Positions 34,832 to 45,032 of a stretch of 64,000 nt of DNA are shown in pieces. A program made the position numbers and the translations under genes. The notes below the pieces were generated by a model, which saw only the letters and a list, made by a program, of their open reading frames with translations, searched no databases and was not told the DNA's origin. The first letter of the stretch is position 1; the number at the start of each line of letters is the position of its first letter. The stretch comes from Microbacterium sp. 11MF (lineage in GTDB: Bacteria; Actinomycetota; Actinomycetes; Actinomycetales; Microbacteriaceae), in NCBI RefSeq assembly GCF_000383475.1, contig NZ_KB911460.1, positions 1 to 64,000 of the forward strand, in the 5' to 3' direction.

Positions 34832-35246
34832 GAGTGTTCCGGCGTACTTGACACGCCTCCGGGCAGACCCTCACAATGCGGTTTCCCACAGTGTGGAAAG
34901 CCTGTGGATAACTGTGCGGTGGCGGCCCTCGAATGTGAACGAACGGCGACAACCTGTGGATGACGGTCTGAACCGAGCATCGACGGCCGCAACGTTCTCC
35001 CGCGTGTTTCCGCAGTCTCTGCACAAGTTACACGGATGTGGTTCCGGCTCGACGACTGGGATCCACCGACTTATCCACAGTTTCCACAACTGTTAACAAG
35101 AAGACAGAGAACTATTTAATGAGAGCCAGATCCGATCACACCCACGGGTAGCGGTCGGCGGCCGACGGCTCGTCGCCTGTGCTTCCGGACCCGCTCCTCG
35201 TGGGCACTAGCATGAGAGGGCCCATCTCGCCGTCAAGGGAGCATCA
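34795..35246. other. oriC: Chromosomal replication origin oriC
   Basis: 452-bp non-coding region between dnaA and dnaN. DnaA boxes: TTTCCCACA (34882), TGTGGATAA (34903), TGTGGATGA (34955), TTATCCACA (35071) and TTTCCACAA (35081), in both orientations. An AT-rich stretch, TGTTAACAAG followed by ACTATTTAATG (about 35090-35121), follows and is the likely unwinding element. A -10 box TAGCAT (35208-35213) for dnaN lies at the right end. Confidence 0.9.
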
Positions 35247-36389
35247 GTGAAGTTCCACGTCAACCGCGATGTATTCAGCGAAGCCGTGTCGTTCGTCGTG
35301 AAACTGCTCCCGCAGCGGAACCCTCAGCCGATCCTGGCTGGCGTCCTCATCGAGGCGAGTGACGAAGGCCTCTCGCTGGCCGCATTCGATTACGAGGCAT
35401 CCGCCCGTACCCGTATCGACGCCACCGTCGACGAGCCGGGCACGATCCTCGTCCACGGCCGCCTGCTCTCCGAGATCGCCAGCCGTCTTCCCAACGCCCC
35501 GATCCAGATCACGCAGGATGCCGACGGTGAGATCGTCCTGACCTGCGGATCCGCGCGCTTCACGCTGTCGGCGATGCCGGTGGCCGAATACCCGGCGATC
35601 CCGGAGGTGTCGGGAGAATCCGGACTCGTCCCGGGCGACGACTTCTCGACCGCGATCGCGCAGGTCGCCTTCGCAGCATCCCGTGACGACGTCACCCCCG
35701 TGCTCACCGGCGTCCAGCTCGAGGTGACGGGCAACGAGCTGAGCCTCGTCGCGACCGACCGCTACCGTGTCGCGCTCCGCGAGATCAACTTCGACAGTGG
35801 AGCCGTCGCCCGCGAAGAGGCGACCACCGCACTCGTGCCGGCTCGCACGCTGACCGAGGTCGGCAAGACCTTCGCCCACTCCGGCGACATCCAGGTGTCG
35901 TTCTCGGGGTCGGGCGACCGCGAGATCATCGCCTTCACGGCGGGCAACAAGACCGTCACGTCTCTCCTGATCAAGGGCAACTTTCCCCCGGTCCGGCGGC
36001 TTTTCCCCGCGCAGACCGAGCACTACGCCGTCGTCAACACCGCCGACCTCGCCGAGGCCGTCCGTCGCGTCTCGCTCGTGCTCGACCGTTCCGCGCCGCT
36101 GCGTTTCACGTTCTCCGACGAGGGTGTGTCGATGGATGCCGCCGGCACCGAGCAGGCACGCGCGACCGAATCGGTCGATGCGACGCTCGCCGGTGACGAG
36201 GTCACGCTGGGTCTGAACCCGCAGTACCTGCTCGAGGCCCTCGGCGCGGTGAAGAGCGAGTTCACGCGTGTGACGTTCACCTCGAGCGAGAACGCGAACA
36301 AGCTCAGCCCGGTTCTCATCACGCCGCAGACCTCGGGCACCCCCGAGACGTTCAAGTACCTGCTGCAGCCGAACCTGCTGCTGCGCTGA
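35247..36389 (+). CDS. dnaN: DNA polymerase III beta sliding clamp
   Basis: 380 residues, three clamp domains, normal length. N-terminal MKFHVNRDVFSEAVSFVVK, central LEVTGNELSLVATDRYRVAL, and C-terminal hydrophobic groove region are as in other actinobacteria; the usual MPMR-like end is replaced by LLQPNLLLR. AAGGGAGC lies 8 nt before the ATG. Confidence 0.97.
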   Translation: MKFHVNRDVFSEAVSFVVKLLPQRNPQPILAGVLIEASDEGLSLAAFDYEASARTRIDATVDEPGTILVHGRLLSEIASRLPNAPIQITQDADGEIVLTCGSARFTLSAMPVAEYPAIPEVSGESGLVPGDDFSTAIAQVAFAASRDDVTPVLTGVQLEVTGNELSLVATDRYRVALREINFDSGAVAREEATTALVPARTLTEVGKTFAHSGDIQVSFSGSGDREIIAFTAGNKTVTSLLIKGNFPPVRRLFPAQTEHYAVVNTADLAEAVRRVSLVLDRSAPLRFTFSDEGVSMDAAGTEQARATESVDATLAGDEVTLGLNPQYLLEALGAVKSEFTRVTFTSSENANKLSPVLITPQTSGTPETFKYLLQPNLLLR

Positions 36390-36443
36390 CCCCGTCGTCC
36401 GTCCACCTCGAGGCGTGTCGGTGCCTCGAAGGAGGGTGATCTG

Positions 36444-37610
36444 ATGATCGTGGAGCATCTGAGTCTCGTCGACTTCCGCAATTATGCGTCGGCCGAAGTG
36501 AGCCTCGTCGCCGGCCCCAACGTCTTCGTCGGTCGGAACGGTCAGGGTAAGACCAACCTGGCCGAGGCGATCGGTTATTTCGCCACCCTCGGCTCGCACC
36601 GCGTCTCGCAGGATGCACCGATGGTCCGGTACGGAGCGGATGCCGCCTTCGTCCGCGCGCGTCTCGGCTACGGCGACCGGCGCATTCAGCTCGAAGCGCA
36701 GCTGAACCGCTCCGGATCGAACAAGGCGCGTGTCAACGGCTCGTCCGTGCGTACCTCCGAACTCCCGCGCTATGCGCAGGTCGTCCTCTTCGCGCCCGAG
36801 GACCTGCAGATCGTTCGAGGTGACCCGTCGGCCCGCCGCAGGTTCGCCGATCAGTTGCTCGTGCAACGCTCGCCCCGCATGAGCGGCGTGCTCGGCGACT
36901 ACGACCGAGTGCTGAAGCAGCGAACCGCGCTCCTGAAATCCGCGCGGGCCCGTGGGCTCAAGGCCGAGCAGCTCACGACGCTCGACGTATGGGACGACAA
37001 ACTGATCTCGCTCGGCACCGAGATCATCCTCGCTCGGCTGCGACTGGCGGAGGATCTGGCGCAGCCCATGCGGGACGCCTACGAGGCGATCGCCGGTGCG
37101 GATCACGACCCGAAGCTCGAGTGGGTGCTCACCGTCGAGGGCGCGGATCCCGAGGACGACGCATCCGCTGTCGGACAAGCCGGTTCCGCCGTCGGCGCCG
37201 AGGCGATCGCGGCATCCTTCCGCGCAGGACTCACCGCCAAGCGCTCGCAGGAGCTCGAGCGTGGAGTGACGCTCGTCGGGCCGCACCGTGACGATCTCCT
37301 GCTTCGGCTGCGCGGTCTGCCGGTGAAGGGCTACGCGTCGCACGGCGAATCGTGGTCGACCGCACTGTCGTTGCGGTTGTCGTCCGCGCAGCTCCTGCGC
37401 GACCAGTTGCGGCTCGGCGACCCGATCGTCATCCTCGACGACGTCTTCGCCGAACTCGACGCGGATCGACGCGCGCGACTGGCCGGCGTGGTGGCGGATT
37501 TCGAGCAGGTCATCGTGACGGCCGCCGTCGAAGGCGACGTCCCCGAAGCGCTCCGAGTGCGGACCGTCCGAGTCGAAGCGGGCACGATCGTGACGGATGC
37601 CGATGTCTGA
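36444..37610 (+). CDS. recF: DNA repair and recombination ATPase RecF
   Basis: 388 residues. Loads RecA at gaps with RecO/RecR. Walker A GRNGQGKTNLAEAI near residue 32, the ABC-type signature region SAQLLRDQL, and Walker B DPIVILDDVFAELD are intact. GGAGGGTG precedes the ATG by 5 nt. It overlaps dciA by 14 bp. No gnd gene lies between dnaN and recF, unlike in mycobacteria and many relatives. Confidence 0.97.
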   Translation: MIVEHLSLVDFRNYASAEVSLVAGPNVFVGRNGQGKTNLAEAIGYFATLGSHRVSQDAPMVRYGADAAFVRARLGYGDRRIQLEAQLNRSGSNKARVNGSSVRTSELPRYAQVVLFAPEDLQIVRGDPSARRRFADQLLVQRSPRMSGVLGDYDRVLKQRTALLKSARARGLKAEQLTTLDVWDDKLISLGTEIILARLRLAEDLAQPMRDAYEAIAGADHDPKLEWVLTVEGADPEDDASAVGQAGSAVGAEAIAASFRAGLTAKRSQELERGVTLVGPHRDDLLLRLRGLPVKGYASHGESWSTALSLRLSSAQLLRDQLRLGDPIVILDDVFAELDADRRARLAGVVADFEQVIVTAAVEGDVPEALRVRTVRVEAGTIVTDADV

Positions 37611-38091
37611 TCCCGCCGGCATCCCGGAGACGGTCGCGACGTACATGCGCCTGCGCGGACTCGAGCCGTCGGCCGCCAAGAAGCGCCGCAAGCGCCGCCG
37701 GAACGACGACGACGAGAACCAGCCGTTCACGTCGGGACGCGATCCGAAGGGGGTCGGCGATCTGCTCGCGGACCTGACCCGTCAGTCCGGGTGGGATGCG
37801 CAGCTCGCGAAGGAGGACCTCGTCCTCCAGTGGGCCCAGGTCGCCGGCGAGGAGACCGCCCGTCACGCGGATCCCGTCGCGCTCAGCGACGGCGTCCTCA
37901 CCGTGCAGTGCGATTCGACGGCGTGGGCGAAGAACCTGCACCTCATGCGGTCGACCATCGTCACGGAGCTCATCCGACGATTCCCCGAGGCCGGCGTCGA
38001 ATCGGTGCGTTTCGTGGGGCCGGACGTCCCCTCATGGAAATGGGGCCCCAGAGCCGTTCCAGGGCGGGGCCCTCGCGATACCTACGGGTGA
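37597..38091 (+). CDS. dciA: DciA-family DUF721 protein
   Basis: 164 residues. DciA proteins load or assist the replicative helicase in bacteria without DnaC. Charged N-terminus (SAAKKRRKRRRNDDDENQPF), then the DUF721 KH-like domain with LVLQWAQVAGEETARHADPV and LTVQCDSTAWAKNLHLM. ATG 37597 or 37603, both inside the end of recF. Position between recF and gyrB is diagnostic. Confidence 0.9.
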   Translation: MPMSDPAGIPETVATYMRLRGLEPSAAKKRRKRRRNDDDENQPFTSGRDPKGVGDLLADLTRQSGWDAQLAKEDLVLQWAQVAGEETARHADPVALSDGVLTVQCDSTAWAKNLHLMRSTIVTELIRRFPEAGVESVRFVGPDVPSWKWGPRAVPGRGPRDTYG

Positions 38092-38167
38092 GGCACGTCC
38101 CGCACCATCCGGGAAGCTTTCACGCGCTCACAGCGCCGTTCAGCCGCTCATCGCGCCCCCTTTCCGA

Positions 38168-38173
38168 TAGACT
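38168..38173 (+). promoter_or_regulatory. -10 box TAGACT for gyrB
   Basis: 19 nt before the gyrB ATG, followed by an AGAAGG ribosome-binding site; no clear -35. Confidence 0.5.
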
Positions 38174-38191
38174 GGGGAGAAGGCCTGAACG

Positions 38192-40258
38192 ATGGATGTG
38201 GAGCGCACGAAACCGATGACGTCAGAAACCCCCGACACCGTTCCCGAAGAACCCGAAACTCCCGCCGAACCCCGGATTCCCGCCGAATACGGCGCCTCCG
38301 AGATCCAGGTGCTCGAGGGTCTCGAAGCGGTTCGCAAGCGGCCCGGCATGTACATCGGATCGACCGGTGAGCGCGGCCTCCACCACCTCGTGTACGAAAT
38401 CGTCGACAACTCGGTCGATGAAGCCCTCGCGGGCTACTGCGACACGATCCACGTGACGATCCTCGAAGACGGCGGGCTCCGCGTCGTCGACAACGGTCGC
38501 GGCATCCCCGTCGACCCGCACTCGTCCGACCCGAGCAAGTCGACCGTCGAGGTCGTGCTCACCGTCCTCCACGCCGGCGGAAAGTTCGGTGGCGGCGGAT
38601 ACGCGGTCTCCGGTGGTCTCCACGGCGTCGGCTCCTCTGTCGTGAACGCCCTGTCGACGCGGTTCGAGGTCGAGATCGCGCGCCAGGGTCACGTGTGGCG
38701 TCAGACCTTCTCAGGCGGCGGCAAGCCCGAGGCGCCGTTGGCGAAGGGCGAGGAGAGCGACAAGACCGGCACGACCATCACGTTCTGGCCGGACGGGTCG
38801 ATCTTCGAGGCGACGGACTTCGACTACAACACCCTGCGCACGCGCTTCCAGCAGACCGCGTTCCTCAACAAGGGCCTCCGCATCACCCTCACGGACGAGC
38901 GTCCCGAGGCCCTCGACGTCGTCGACCTGCCCGAGGGCGGGTCCGAGACGGCCCAGCGCCACGACGACTTCCTGTACGAGCGCGGCCTCGTCGATTACGT
39001 CGAGTACCTCAACAAGGTCCGCAAGGCCGAGGTGATCAATGACGAGATCATCGAGATCGAGTCCGAGGACACCGTCCGCCACATCTCGCTCGAGCTCGCG
39101 ATGCAGTGGACCGCGGGATACACCGAGAACGTCTTCACCTTCGCGAACACGATCAACACGCACGAGGGCGGTACCCACGAAGAGGGTTTCCGCGCCGCGA
39201 TGACGATGTACATCAACCGCTACGCGAAGGAGAAGGGCCTTCTCAAGGAGAAGGACGAGAACCTCGCCGGTGAGGACATCCGCGAAGGACTCACCGCGGT
39301 CATCTCCGTGAAGCTCGCCGAGCCGCAGTTCGAGGGCCAGACGAAGACCAAGCTCGGCAACACCGAGGCGAAGGCTTTCGTGCAGAAGGTCGTCGGCGAC
39401 CAGCTCATGGACTGGCTCGACCGCAACCCGCAGCAGGCCAAGCTCATCATCACGAAGGCGATCGAAGCCGCCACGGCGCGCATGGCCGCCCGCAAGGCGC
39501 GCGAGACCGCGCGTCGCAAGAGCGTCTTCGAGTCGGCATCCATGCCCGAGAAGCTCAAGGACTGCACGAGCAAGGACCCGTCCATCAGCGAGATCTTCCT
39601 CGTGGAGGGTGACTCGGCCGGCGGCTCGGCGGTCTCGGGTCGCGACCCGGAGCGGCAGGCGATCCTGTCGCTGCGCGGCAAGATCCTCAACGTCGAGAAG
39701 GCGCGCCTCGATCGCGCGTTGGGCAACGCCGAGATCCAGGCGATGATCCAGGCGTTCGGCGCCGGCATCGGTCCGGACTTCGACATCGCGAAGGCCCGGT
39801 ACCACAAGGTCGTCCTGATGGCGGATGCCGACGTCGACGGCCAGCACATCACGACGCTGCTCCTGACGCTGCTTTTCCGCTACATGCGCGGACTGGTCGA
39901 GGCAGGCTACGTCTACCTGGCGCAGCCGCCGCTGTACCGCTTGAAGTGGTCGAACGCTCCTCACGAGTACGTGTACAGCGACGCCGAGCGCGACGCGCTG
40001 ATGCGCGACGGGCTGGCGGCGGGCCGCCGCATCCCGAAGGACAACGGCGTGCAGCGCTACAAGGGTCTCGGCGAGATGAACGCCAAGGAGCTGTGGGAGA
40101 CGACGATGGACCCCGAGACGCGCACGCTGCGTCAGGTCACCATCGACGACGCCGCGGCGGCCGACGAGATCTTCTCCGTGCTGATGGGCGAGGACGTCGA
40201 GGCGAGGCGCGGATTCATCCAGCGCAACGCCAAGGACGTGCGGTTCCTGGACATCTGA
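38192..40258 (+). CDS. gyrB: DNA gyrase subunit B
   Basis: 688 residues. GHKL ATPase ([47 protein letters not shown]), transducer, TOPRIM with [14 protein letters not shown] and [20 protein letters not shown], and C-terminal GyrA-binding tail. With GyrA it introduces negative supercoils. Separated from gyrA by 54 bp. No unusual insertions seen. Confidence 0.98.
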   Translation: MDVERTKPMTSETPDTVPEEPETPAEPRIPAEYGASEIQVLEGLEAVRKRPGMYIGSTGERGLHHLVYEIVDNSVDEALAGYCDTIHVTILEDGGLRVVDNGRGIPVDPHSSDPSKSTVEVVLTVLHAGGKFGGGGYAVSGGLHGVGSSVVNALSTRFEVEIARQGHVWRQTFSGGGKPEAPLAKGEESDKTGTTITFWPDGSIFEATDFDYNTLRTRFQQTAFLNKGLRITLTDERPEALDVVDLPEGGSETAQRHDDFLYERGLVDYVEYLNKVRKAEVINDEIIEIESEDTVRHISLELAMQWTAGYTENVFTFANTINTHEGGTHEEGFRAAMTMYINRYAKEKGLLKEKDENLAGEDIREGLTAVISVKLAEPQFEGQTKTKLGNTEAKAFVQKVVGDQLMDWLDRNPQQAKLIITKAIEAATARMAARKARETARRKSVFESASMPEKLKDCTSKDPSISEIFLVEGDSAGGSAVSGRDPERQAILSLRGKILNVEKARLDRALGNAEIQAMIQAFGAGIGPDFDIAKARYHKVVLMADADVDGQHITTLLLTLLFRYMRGLVEAGYVYLAQPPLYRLKWSNAPHEYVYSDAERDALMRDGLAAGRRIPKDNGVQRYKGLGEMNAKELWETTMDPETRTLRQVTIDDAAAADEIFSVLMGEDVEARRGFIQRNAKDVRFLDI

Positions 40259-40312
40259 GTCCGCCGCATCCGCCCCTGCACTCCGACGACGACGAACGAA
40301 GACTGAGAGAAC

Positions 40313-42889
40313 ATGGCTGACGAAGAGCGTCCCGACCCGACTGCCGGCTACCAGCATGGCAACATCGACCAGGTCGACCTCCAGGTCGAGATGCAGCGGA
40401 GCTACCTCGACTACGCGATGAGCGTGATCGTGGGGCGTGCGCTGCCGCGCGTCGAGGACGGCCTCAAGCCCGTCCACCGCCGTGTCATCTACGGCATGTA
40501 CGACGGCGGCTACCGTCCCGACAAGAGCTACTCGAAGTGCGCTCGCGTCGTCGGCGAGGTCATGGGTCAGTACCACCCGCACGGTGACAGCGCGATCTAC
40601 GACGCCCTCGTCCGCCTCGTTCAGCCGTGGTCGCTGCGCTACCCGCTCGCCGACGGTCAGGGCAACTTCGGCTCCCCCGGCAACATGGGTGCCGCCGCCC
40701 CGCGGTACACCGAGACGAAGATGGCTCAGCTCGCGCTCGAGATGGTGCGCGACATCGACGAGGACACCGTCGACTTCGAGGACAACTACGACGGCCGCAC
40801 GCGCGAGCCGGTCGTCCTCCCCTCGCGCTTCCCGAACCTGCTGGTCAACGGCTCGGTCGGCATCGCGGTCGGCATGGCCACGAACATCCCGCCGCACAAC
40901 CTCCGCGAGGTGGCCGACGGCGTGATGTGGGCGCTGCAGAATCCGGATGCCTCTCGCGAAGAGCTCCTCGATGCGCTCATCGAGCGCATCCCCGGGCCCG
41001 ACTTCCCCACCGGTGCGCAGATCCTCGGCACCAAGGGCATCCGCGAGGCGTACCGCACCGGCCGCGGATCGATCACGATGCGCGCCGTCGTGAACGTCGA
41101 AGAGATCCAGAACCGCACGTGCCTGGTGATCACGGAGCTCCCGTACCAGGTCAACCCCGACAACGTCGCGGCGAAGATCACCGCACTCGTGCGCGAGGGC
41201 AAGCTCAGCGGCATCGCCGACATCCGCGACGAGACGAGCGACCGCACGGGTCAGCGGCTCGTCATCGTGTTGAAGCGGGATGCCGTCGCGAAGGTCGTCC
41301 TCAACAACCTGTACAAGCACACGCAGCTGCAGGAGAACTTCGGCGCGAACATGCTCGCGATCGTCGACGGCGTGCCCCGCACGCTGCCGATCGACGGTTT
41401 CATCAGCTACTGGCTGACGCACCAGTTCGAGGTCATCGTCCGTCGCACCCGCTACCGGTTGCGCGAGGCCGAGAAGCGCATGCACATCCTGCGCGGCTAC
41501 CTCAAGGCGCTCGATGCGCTCGACGAGGTCATCGCCCTCATCCGCCGCTCCCCCACGGTCGACGAGGCGCGCGAGGGACTGAAGTCGCTCCTCGATGTCG
41601 ACGACGCGCAGGCCGATGCGATCCTCACGATGCAGCTGCGCCGACTGGCGGCCCTCGAGCGCCAGAAGATCGTCGACGAGGCGACCGAGCTCGAGCTCAA
41701 GATCGCCGACCTCAACGACATCCTCGCCTCGCGCGACCGCCAGAGCGCGATCATCGGCGACGAGCTCGGCGAGATCGTCGCGAAGTTCGGCGACGAGCGC
41801 CGCACGCACATCCTGCACGGATACGACGGCGACATGTCGATGGAGGACCTGATCCCCGAAGAGGAGATCGTCGTCACCGTCACGCGCAACGGGTACGTCA
41901 AGCGCACACGCAGCGACAACTACCGCTCGCAGCACCGCGGCGGCAAGGGAGTGAAGGGTGCGCAGCTGCGCGCCGACGACATCGTCGAGCACTTCTTCGT
42001 GTCGACAACGCACCACTGGCTGCTGTTCTTCACGACCAAGGGTCGCGTCTATCGCGCGAAGGGCTACGAGCTCCCCGAGGGCGGGCGCGACGCGAAGGGT
42101 CAGCACGTCGCCAACCTCCTGGCGCTCCAGCCGGGTGAGGACGTCGCGCAGATCCTCGACATCCGCGACTACGCCGCCGCCGAGTACCTCGTGCTCGCCA
42201 CACGCGACGGCAAGATCAAGAAGACGGCCCTCACCGAGTACGACACCAACCGTCAGGGCGGCATCATCGCGATCCGTCTGCGCGGTCAGGACGAGGAGAA
42301 CGGCGACGAGCTCGTCAGCGCGATGCTCGTCGACTCGACCGACGACCTGCTGCTCGTCTCGCGGCTCGGCATGTCGCTGCGCTTCACGGCGAGCGACGAG
42401 TCCCTGCGTCCCATGGGTCGCTCGACGGAGGGTGTGAAGGGCATGTCCTTCCGCGACGGCGACAGCCTGCTGTCGGCATCCGTCGTCCGTGATGAGGGCT
42501 TCGTCTTCGTCGTCACCCAGGGCGGGTACGCCAAGCGCACGGCGGTCGATCAGTACCGCGTGCAGGGCCGTGGTGGCCTCGGCATCAAGGTCGCCAAGCT
42601 GCACGACGATCGCGGCGAGCTCGCCGGCGGGCTGATCGTCAGCGCGGACGACGAGGTCCTCGTGGTTCTTGCCAGCGGCAAGGTGGTACGCTCGGCCGTT
42701 GCTGAGGTGCCCGCCAAGGGCCGCGACACGATGGGCGTGGTCTTCGCCCGGCCCGACGACGACGACCGGATCCTCGCGATCGCCCGCAACGGCGAGCGTG
42801 GACTGGCCGAAGCCGTGGCCGACGCGGAAGCCCCGGCCGATCCCGCAGCCGCCTCGGCTCCTGAGACCACCGAAGAGAGTGACGCATGA
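40313..42889 (+). CDS. gyrA: DNA gyrase subunit A
   Basis: 858 residues. Winged-helix domain with catalytic Tyr in [14 protein letters not shown], then tower, coiled coil and beta-pinwheel with the GyrA box QHRGGKG needed for DNA wrapping. The quinolone-binding region reads HGDSAIYD with Ser93 and Asp97, the residues linked to susceptibility rather than resistance. Acidic/Ala-rich C-terminus; the stop overlaps the next start by 4 bp (ATGA). Confidence 0.98.
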   Translation: MADEERPDPTAGYQHGNIDQVDLQVEMQRSYLDYAMSVIVGRALPRVEDGLKPVHRRVIYGMYDGGYRPDKSYSKCARVVGEVMGQYHPHGDSAIYDALVRLVQPWSLRYPLADGQGNFGSPGNMGAAAPRYTETKMAQLALEMVRDIDEDTVDFEDNYDGRTREPVVLPSRFPNLLVNGSVGIAVGMATNIPPHNLREVADGVMWALQNPDASREELLDALIERIPGPDFPTGAQILGTKGIREAYRTGRGSITMRAVVNVEEIQNRTCLVITELPYQVNPDNVAAKITALVREGKLSGIADIRDETSDRTGQRLVIVLKRDAVAKVVLNNLYKHTQLQENFGANMLAIVDGVPRTLPIDGFISYWLTHQFEVIVRRTRYRLREAEKRMHILRGYLKALDALDEVIALIRRSPTVDEAREGLKSLLDVDDAQADAILTMQLRRLAALERQKIVDEATELELKIADLNDILASRDRQSAIIGDELGEIVAKFGDERRTHILHGYDGDMSMEDLIPEEEIVVTVTRNGYVKRTRSDNYRSQHRGGKGVKGAQLRADDIVEHFFVSTTHHWLLFFTTKGRVYRAKGYELPEGGRDAKGQHVANLLALQPGEDVAQILDIRDYAAAEYLVLATRDGKIKKTALTEYDTNRQGGIIAIRLRGQDEENGDELVSAMLVDSTDDLLLVSRLGMSLRFTASDESLRPMGRSTEGVKGMSFRDGDSLLSASVVRDEGFVFVVTQGGYAKRTAVDQYRVQGRGGLGIKVAKLHDDRGELAGGLIVSADDEVLVVLASGKVVRSAVAEVPAKGRDTMGVVFARPDDDDRILAIARNGERGLAEAVADAEAPADPAAASAPETTEESDA

Positions 42890-43293
42890 GCTCTGTTGCC
42901 GACAAACTCGCCAAGAAGTCCTCGAGCCGGACGACCGCCAAGCAGGTCCGCCTCCGTCTCGTCTACGTCGACTTCTGGTCGGCCGTGAAGCTGTCGTTCC
43001 TCGCTGCGGTCGCCCTCGCGATCGTCACGGTGGTCTCGACGCTGCTGATCTACCTCGTGATCAGCTCGACCAACTTGATCGGCCAGGTCGACCAGCTCCT
43101 CGGTGCCGTCAACGGTGAGAACTCCTTCACCCTGTCGTCGGTGATCAACCTTCCGCAGGTGATGGCGTTCGCTGCCGTCGTGGCGATCCTCAACCTCATC
43201 GTCGTGACGGTGCTGGGCGCGGTCATGGCCGGGATCTACAACCTCATGGTCAAGGTCACCGGCGGCTTGCTGGTCGGCTTCACCTCGAACTGA
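42886..43293 (+). CDS. DUF3566 membrane protein
   Basis: 135 residues, two membrane helices (about 37-60 and 85-115), motif [20 protein letters not shown] at the start of the domain and [17 protein letters not shown] near the end. DUF3566 proteins directly follow gyrA in actinobacteria; in mycobacteria a relative (CwsA-like position) is tied to cell division or wall maintenance, but function here is not established. Confidence 0.92.
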   Translation: MSSVADKLAKKSSSRTTAKQVRLRLVYVDFWSAVKLSFLAAVALAIVTVVSTLLIYLVISSTNLIGQVDQLLGAVNGENSFTLSSVINLPQVMAFAAVVAILNLIVVTVLGAVMAGIYNLMVKVTGGLLVGFTSN

Positions 43294-43296
43294 GTC

Positions 43297-43312
43297 GGAT
43301 GCCGCGGCATCC
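43297..43312. repeat. Perfect palindrome GGATGCCGCGGCATCC
   Basis: Two copies of the over-used word head to head with no spacer, in the 21-bp gap between the converging DUF3566 and VIT1 genes. It may act in termination. Confidence 0.6.
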
Positions 43313-43314
43313 CG

Positions 43315-44025
43315 TCACGCGACGGAGGTGCCCAGCAGCAGACCCAGCGCCCACGTGACGGCGAGGGCGAGCGCCCCGCCGACGACGAGGCGGGTGACGG
43401 CGCGACGCTTGCCGGCGCCGCCGAGGCGGGCCGAGATCGTCCCGGTCAACGCGAGCGCGATGAGCACGGCGACGAACGTCGTAGGGACGCGCCATTCCGC
43501 CGGCGGGAGGACGATCGCGAGGAACGGCAGCAGGGCGCCCAGCGTGAACGCGATCGCCGACGACAGGGCGGCCTGCCACGGGCTCGTGAGGTCATCCGGG
43601 TCGATGCCGAGCTCGATGTCGAGGTGAGCGCCCAGCGCGTCGTGCGCGGTGAGCTCTTCGGCCACCTTCAGCGCCGTCTCCTCTGACAGTCCCTTCTCGC
43701 GGTACAGCTCCGCGAGTTCTGCCAATTCCTGCTCGGGCATCTCGGCCAGCTCGCGCTTCTCCTTCTCGATGAGGGCGCGCTCGGTGTCGCGCTGGCTGCT
43801 CACCGAGACGTACTCGCCGAGTGCCATCGAGATCGCCCCACCGACGAGCGCCGCCGAGGAGGCCGTGATGATGGGACCGAGGTCGGTCGTGGCACCGGCG
43901 ACGCCGACGGCGACGGCCGCGACGGAGACGATCCCGTCGTTCGCGCCGAGTACTCCGGCGCGCAACCAGTTCAGGCGCTGCCCGAGGCCAGCGCCCTGCG
44001 GTTCGGTGTGGAACGTCGTGCTCAT
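43315..44025 (-). CDS. VIT1/CCC1-family transporter
   Basis: 236 residues. Iron/manganese transporter family. Helix 1 carries LRAGVLGANDGIVSVAAVAV and helix 2 AAALVGGAISMALGEYVSVS-like text (residues about 55-75), with SQRDTERALIEKEKRELAEM as the start of the cytoplasmic metal-binding helix domain rich in Glu. Three more helices follow. Bacterial members export Fe(II) or Mn(II). Confidence 0.9.
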   Translation of the reverse strand: MSTTFHTEPQGAGLGQRLNWLRAGVLGANDGIVSVAAVAVGVAGATTDLGPIITASSAALVGGAISMALGEYVSVSSQRDTERALIEKEKRELAEMPEQELAELAELYREKGLSEETALKVAEELTAHDALGAHLDIELGIDPDDLTSPWQAALSSAIAFTLGALLPFLAIVLPPAEWRVPTTFVAVLIALALTGTISARLGGAGKRRAVTRLVVGGALALAVTWALGLLLGTSVA

Positions 44026-44139
44026 GAGCCCAGTGAATCAGAACGAGCGGATGCCGCGGCCCACCCGTCGCTCGGATTCGTCAAACAGGCCCATCGTCGG
44101 GTAAAGTCTTGGAGGTTGCAGGCGTGAGCCGGCAACGAC

Positions 44140-44213
44140 GGGGCTATAGCTCAGGCGGTTAGAGCGCTTCACTGATAATGAAGAGGTCCCAGGTTCAAGT
44201 CCTGGTAGCCCCA
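44140..44213 (+). tRNA. ileT: tRNA-Ile (GAT)
   Basis: Cloverleaf: acceptor GGGGCTA paired with TAGCCCC, anticodon loop CTGATAA (anticodon GAT), T arm GGTTCAAGTC. CCA is not encoded. 14 bp before tRNA-Ala. Confidence 0.97.
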
Positions 44214-44227
44214 CCGTCACCGCACCG

Positions 44228-44300
44228 GGGGCCTTAGCTCAGTTGGTAGAGCGCCTGCTTTGCAAGCAGGATGTCAGGAGTTCGAATCTCCTAGGCTCCA
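44228..44300 (+). tRNA. alaT: tRNA-Ala (TGC)
   Basis: Acceptor GGGGCCT with AGGCTCC, D arm AGCTCAGTTGGTAGAGC, anticodon loop TTTGCAA (TGC), T arm GAGTTCGAATCTC. CCA not encoded. The pair Ile-Ala lies outside an rRNA operon here. Confidence 0.97.
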
Positions 44301-44306
44301 CAGTAC

Positions 44307-44339
44307 GAACGCCGGAATCCGCATCGGATGCCGGCGTTC
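44307..44339 (+). terminator. Terminator after tRNA-Ala
   Basis: GAACGCCGG (44307-44315) and CCGGCGTTC (44331-44339), followed by T-rich TGTCGTTCTG. Confidence 0.7.
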
Positions 44340-44584
44340 TGTCGTTCTGTGATCGTTTCGTTGCCGGATCTTGCGGCTTTCTTGCGGTGGCCTTGCGCCT
44401 TCGTTGCGCCGAGGCGGCGACGATGATCGTGTCGCCGAAAGAACCGATGACCCGAATCTCGGATCCTTCGATGAGCACAGGCTCCCGCGGGGGACGCGGA
44501 TCATGTTCGCGACATTCGCCTGGGGCGCGTGGCTGGGGAGCCCGCGCTCCAGGCAGTCGCGCGCACACCGGCATCCGCTCCCAC
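44340..44584. other. Non-coding stretch, nothing recognised
   Basis: Between the tRNA terminator and the NUDIX promoter. It has a T-rich segment with repeated CTTGCG/TTGCG words (about 44370-44415) and a minus-strand open frame of about 110 codons without a credible start. It could be a decayed gene, but I see no family. Confidence 0.5.
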
Positions 44585-44590
44585 TAGGGT
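44585..44590 (+). promoter_or_regulatory. -10 box TAGGGT for NUDIX gene, leaderless
   Basis: 6 nt before GTG 44597; no ribosome-binding site. Confidence 0.5.
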
Positions 44591-44596
44591 GAACGC

Positions 44597-45016
44597 GTGG
44601 ACATCCGCGTAGCTGCCTACGCCGTCATCACCGACGGAGACCGCATCCTTCTCGCCCATTGGAACAGCCCCACGCGTCCCGCGTGGACGATGCCGGGCGG
44701 CGGATTGGATCCCGGTGAGGATCCGATGGATGCCGCGGTGCGGGAGGTCCTGGAGGAGACGGGGTTCCACGTGGAACTCGACGGGATCCTGGGGACGGAC
44801 TCGCAGGTGATCGCCGAGAAGGACCGATTCCACGGCAGCGGACCGATCCAGGCGCTGCGGATCGTCTACCGCGCGCACGTCGTCGGTGGCACGCTCCGGA
44901 ATGAAGAGGATGGCTCGACGGACGAGGCCGCATGGTTCCCCCTCAGCGACGTCCCCTCCCTCACACGGGTCGGGCTCGTCGACACGGCGATGCGGATGGC
45001 GGGCCTGGGCGCCTGA
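44597..45016 (+). CDS. NUDIX hydrolase
   Basis: 139 residues with a full Nudix box GGGLDPGEDPMDAAVREVLE followed by ETGF. Hydrolyses a nucleoside diphosphate linked to some moiety; substrate not predictable. GTG start, leaderless by promoter position. The codons for GFHVEL contain a symmetrical parS-like 14-mer at 44764-44777. Confidence 0.92.
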   Translation: MDIRVAAYAVITDGDRILLAHWNSPTRPAWTMPGGGLDPGEDPMDAAVREVLEETGFHVELDGILGTDSQVIAEKDRFHGSGPIQALRIVYRAHVVGGTLRNEEDGSTDEAAWFPLSDVPSLTRVGLVDTAMRMAGLGA

Positions 45017-45032
45017 CCGCGACCCGGCCGGG

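Noticed and set aside
35244..37730. 828-codon open frame opposite dnaN and recF
   Set aside because: Antisense shadow in GC-rich DNA; no motifs or start signals.
40480..40860. Quinolone-resistance change in GyrA
   Set aside because: Ser93 and Asp97 are the susceptible-type residues.
38711..42604. 1297-codon open frame opposite gyrB/gyrA
   Set aside because: Its composition is Arg/Asp/Val/Leu-rich filler typical of antisense frames in GC-rich genes, and both gyrase genes are unmistakable.
44239..44574. Minus-strand frame after the tRNAs
   Set aside because: It runs through tRNA-Ala, has no ribosome site and no recognisable family; a decayed gene is possible but unsupported.
44140..44600. 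Integration site of a mobile element at tRNA-Ala or tRNA-Ile
   Set aside because: No integrase and no repeated tRNA 3' end are present downstream.
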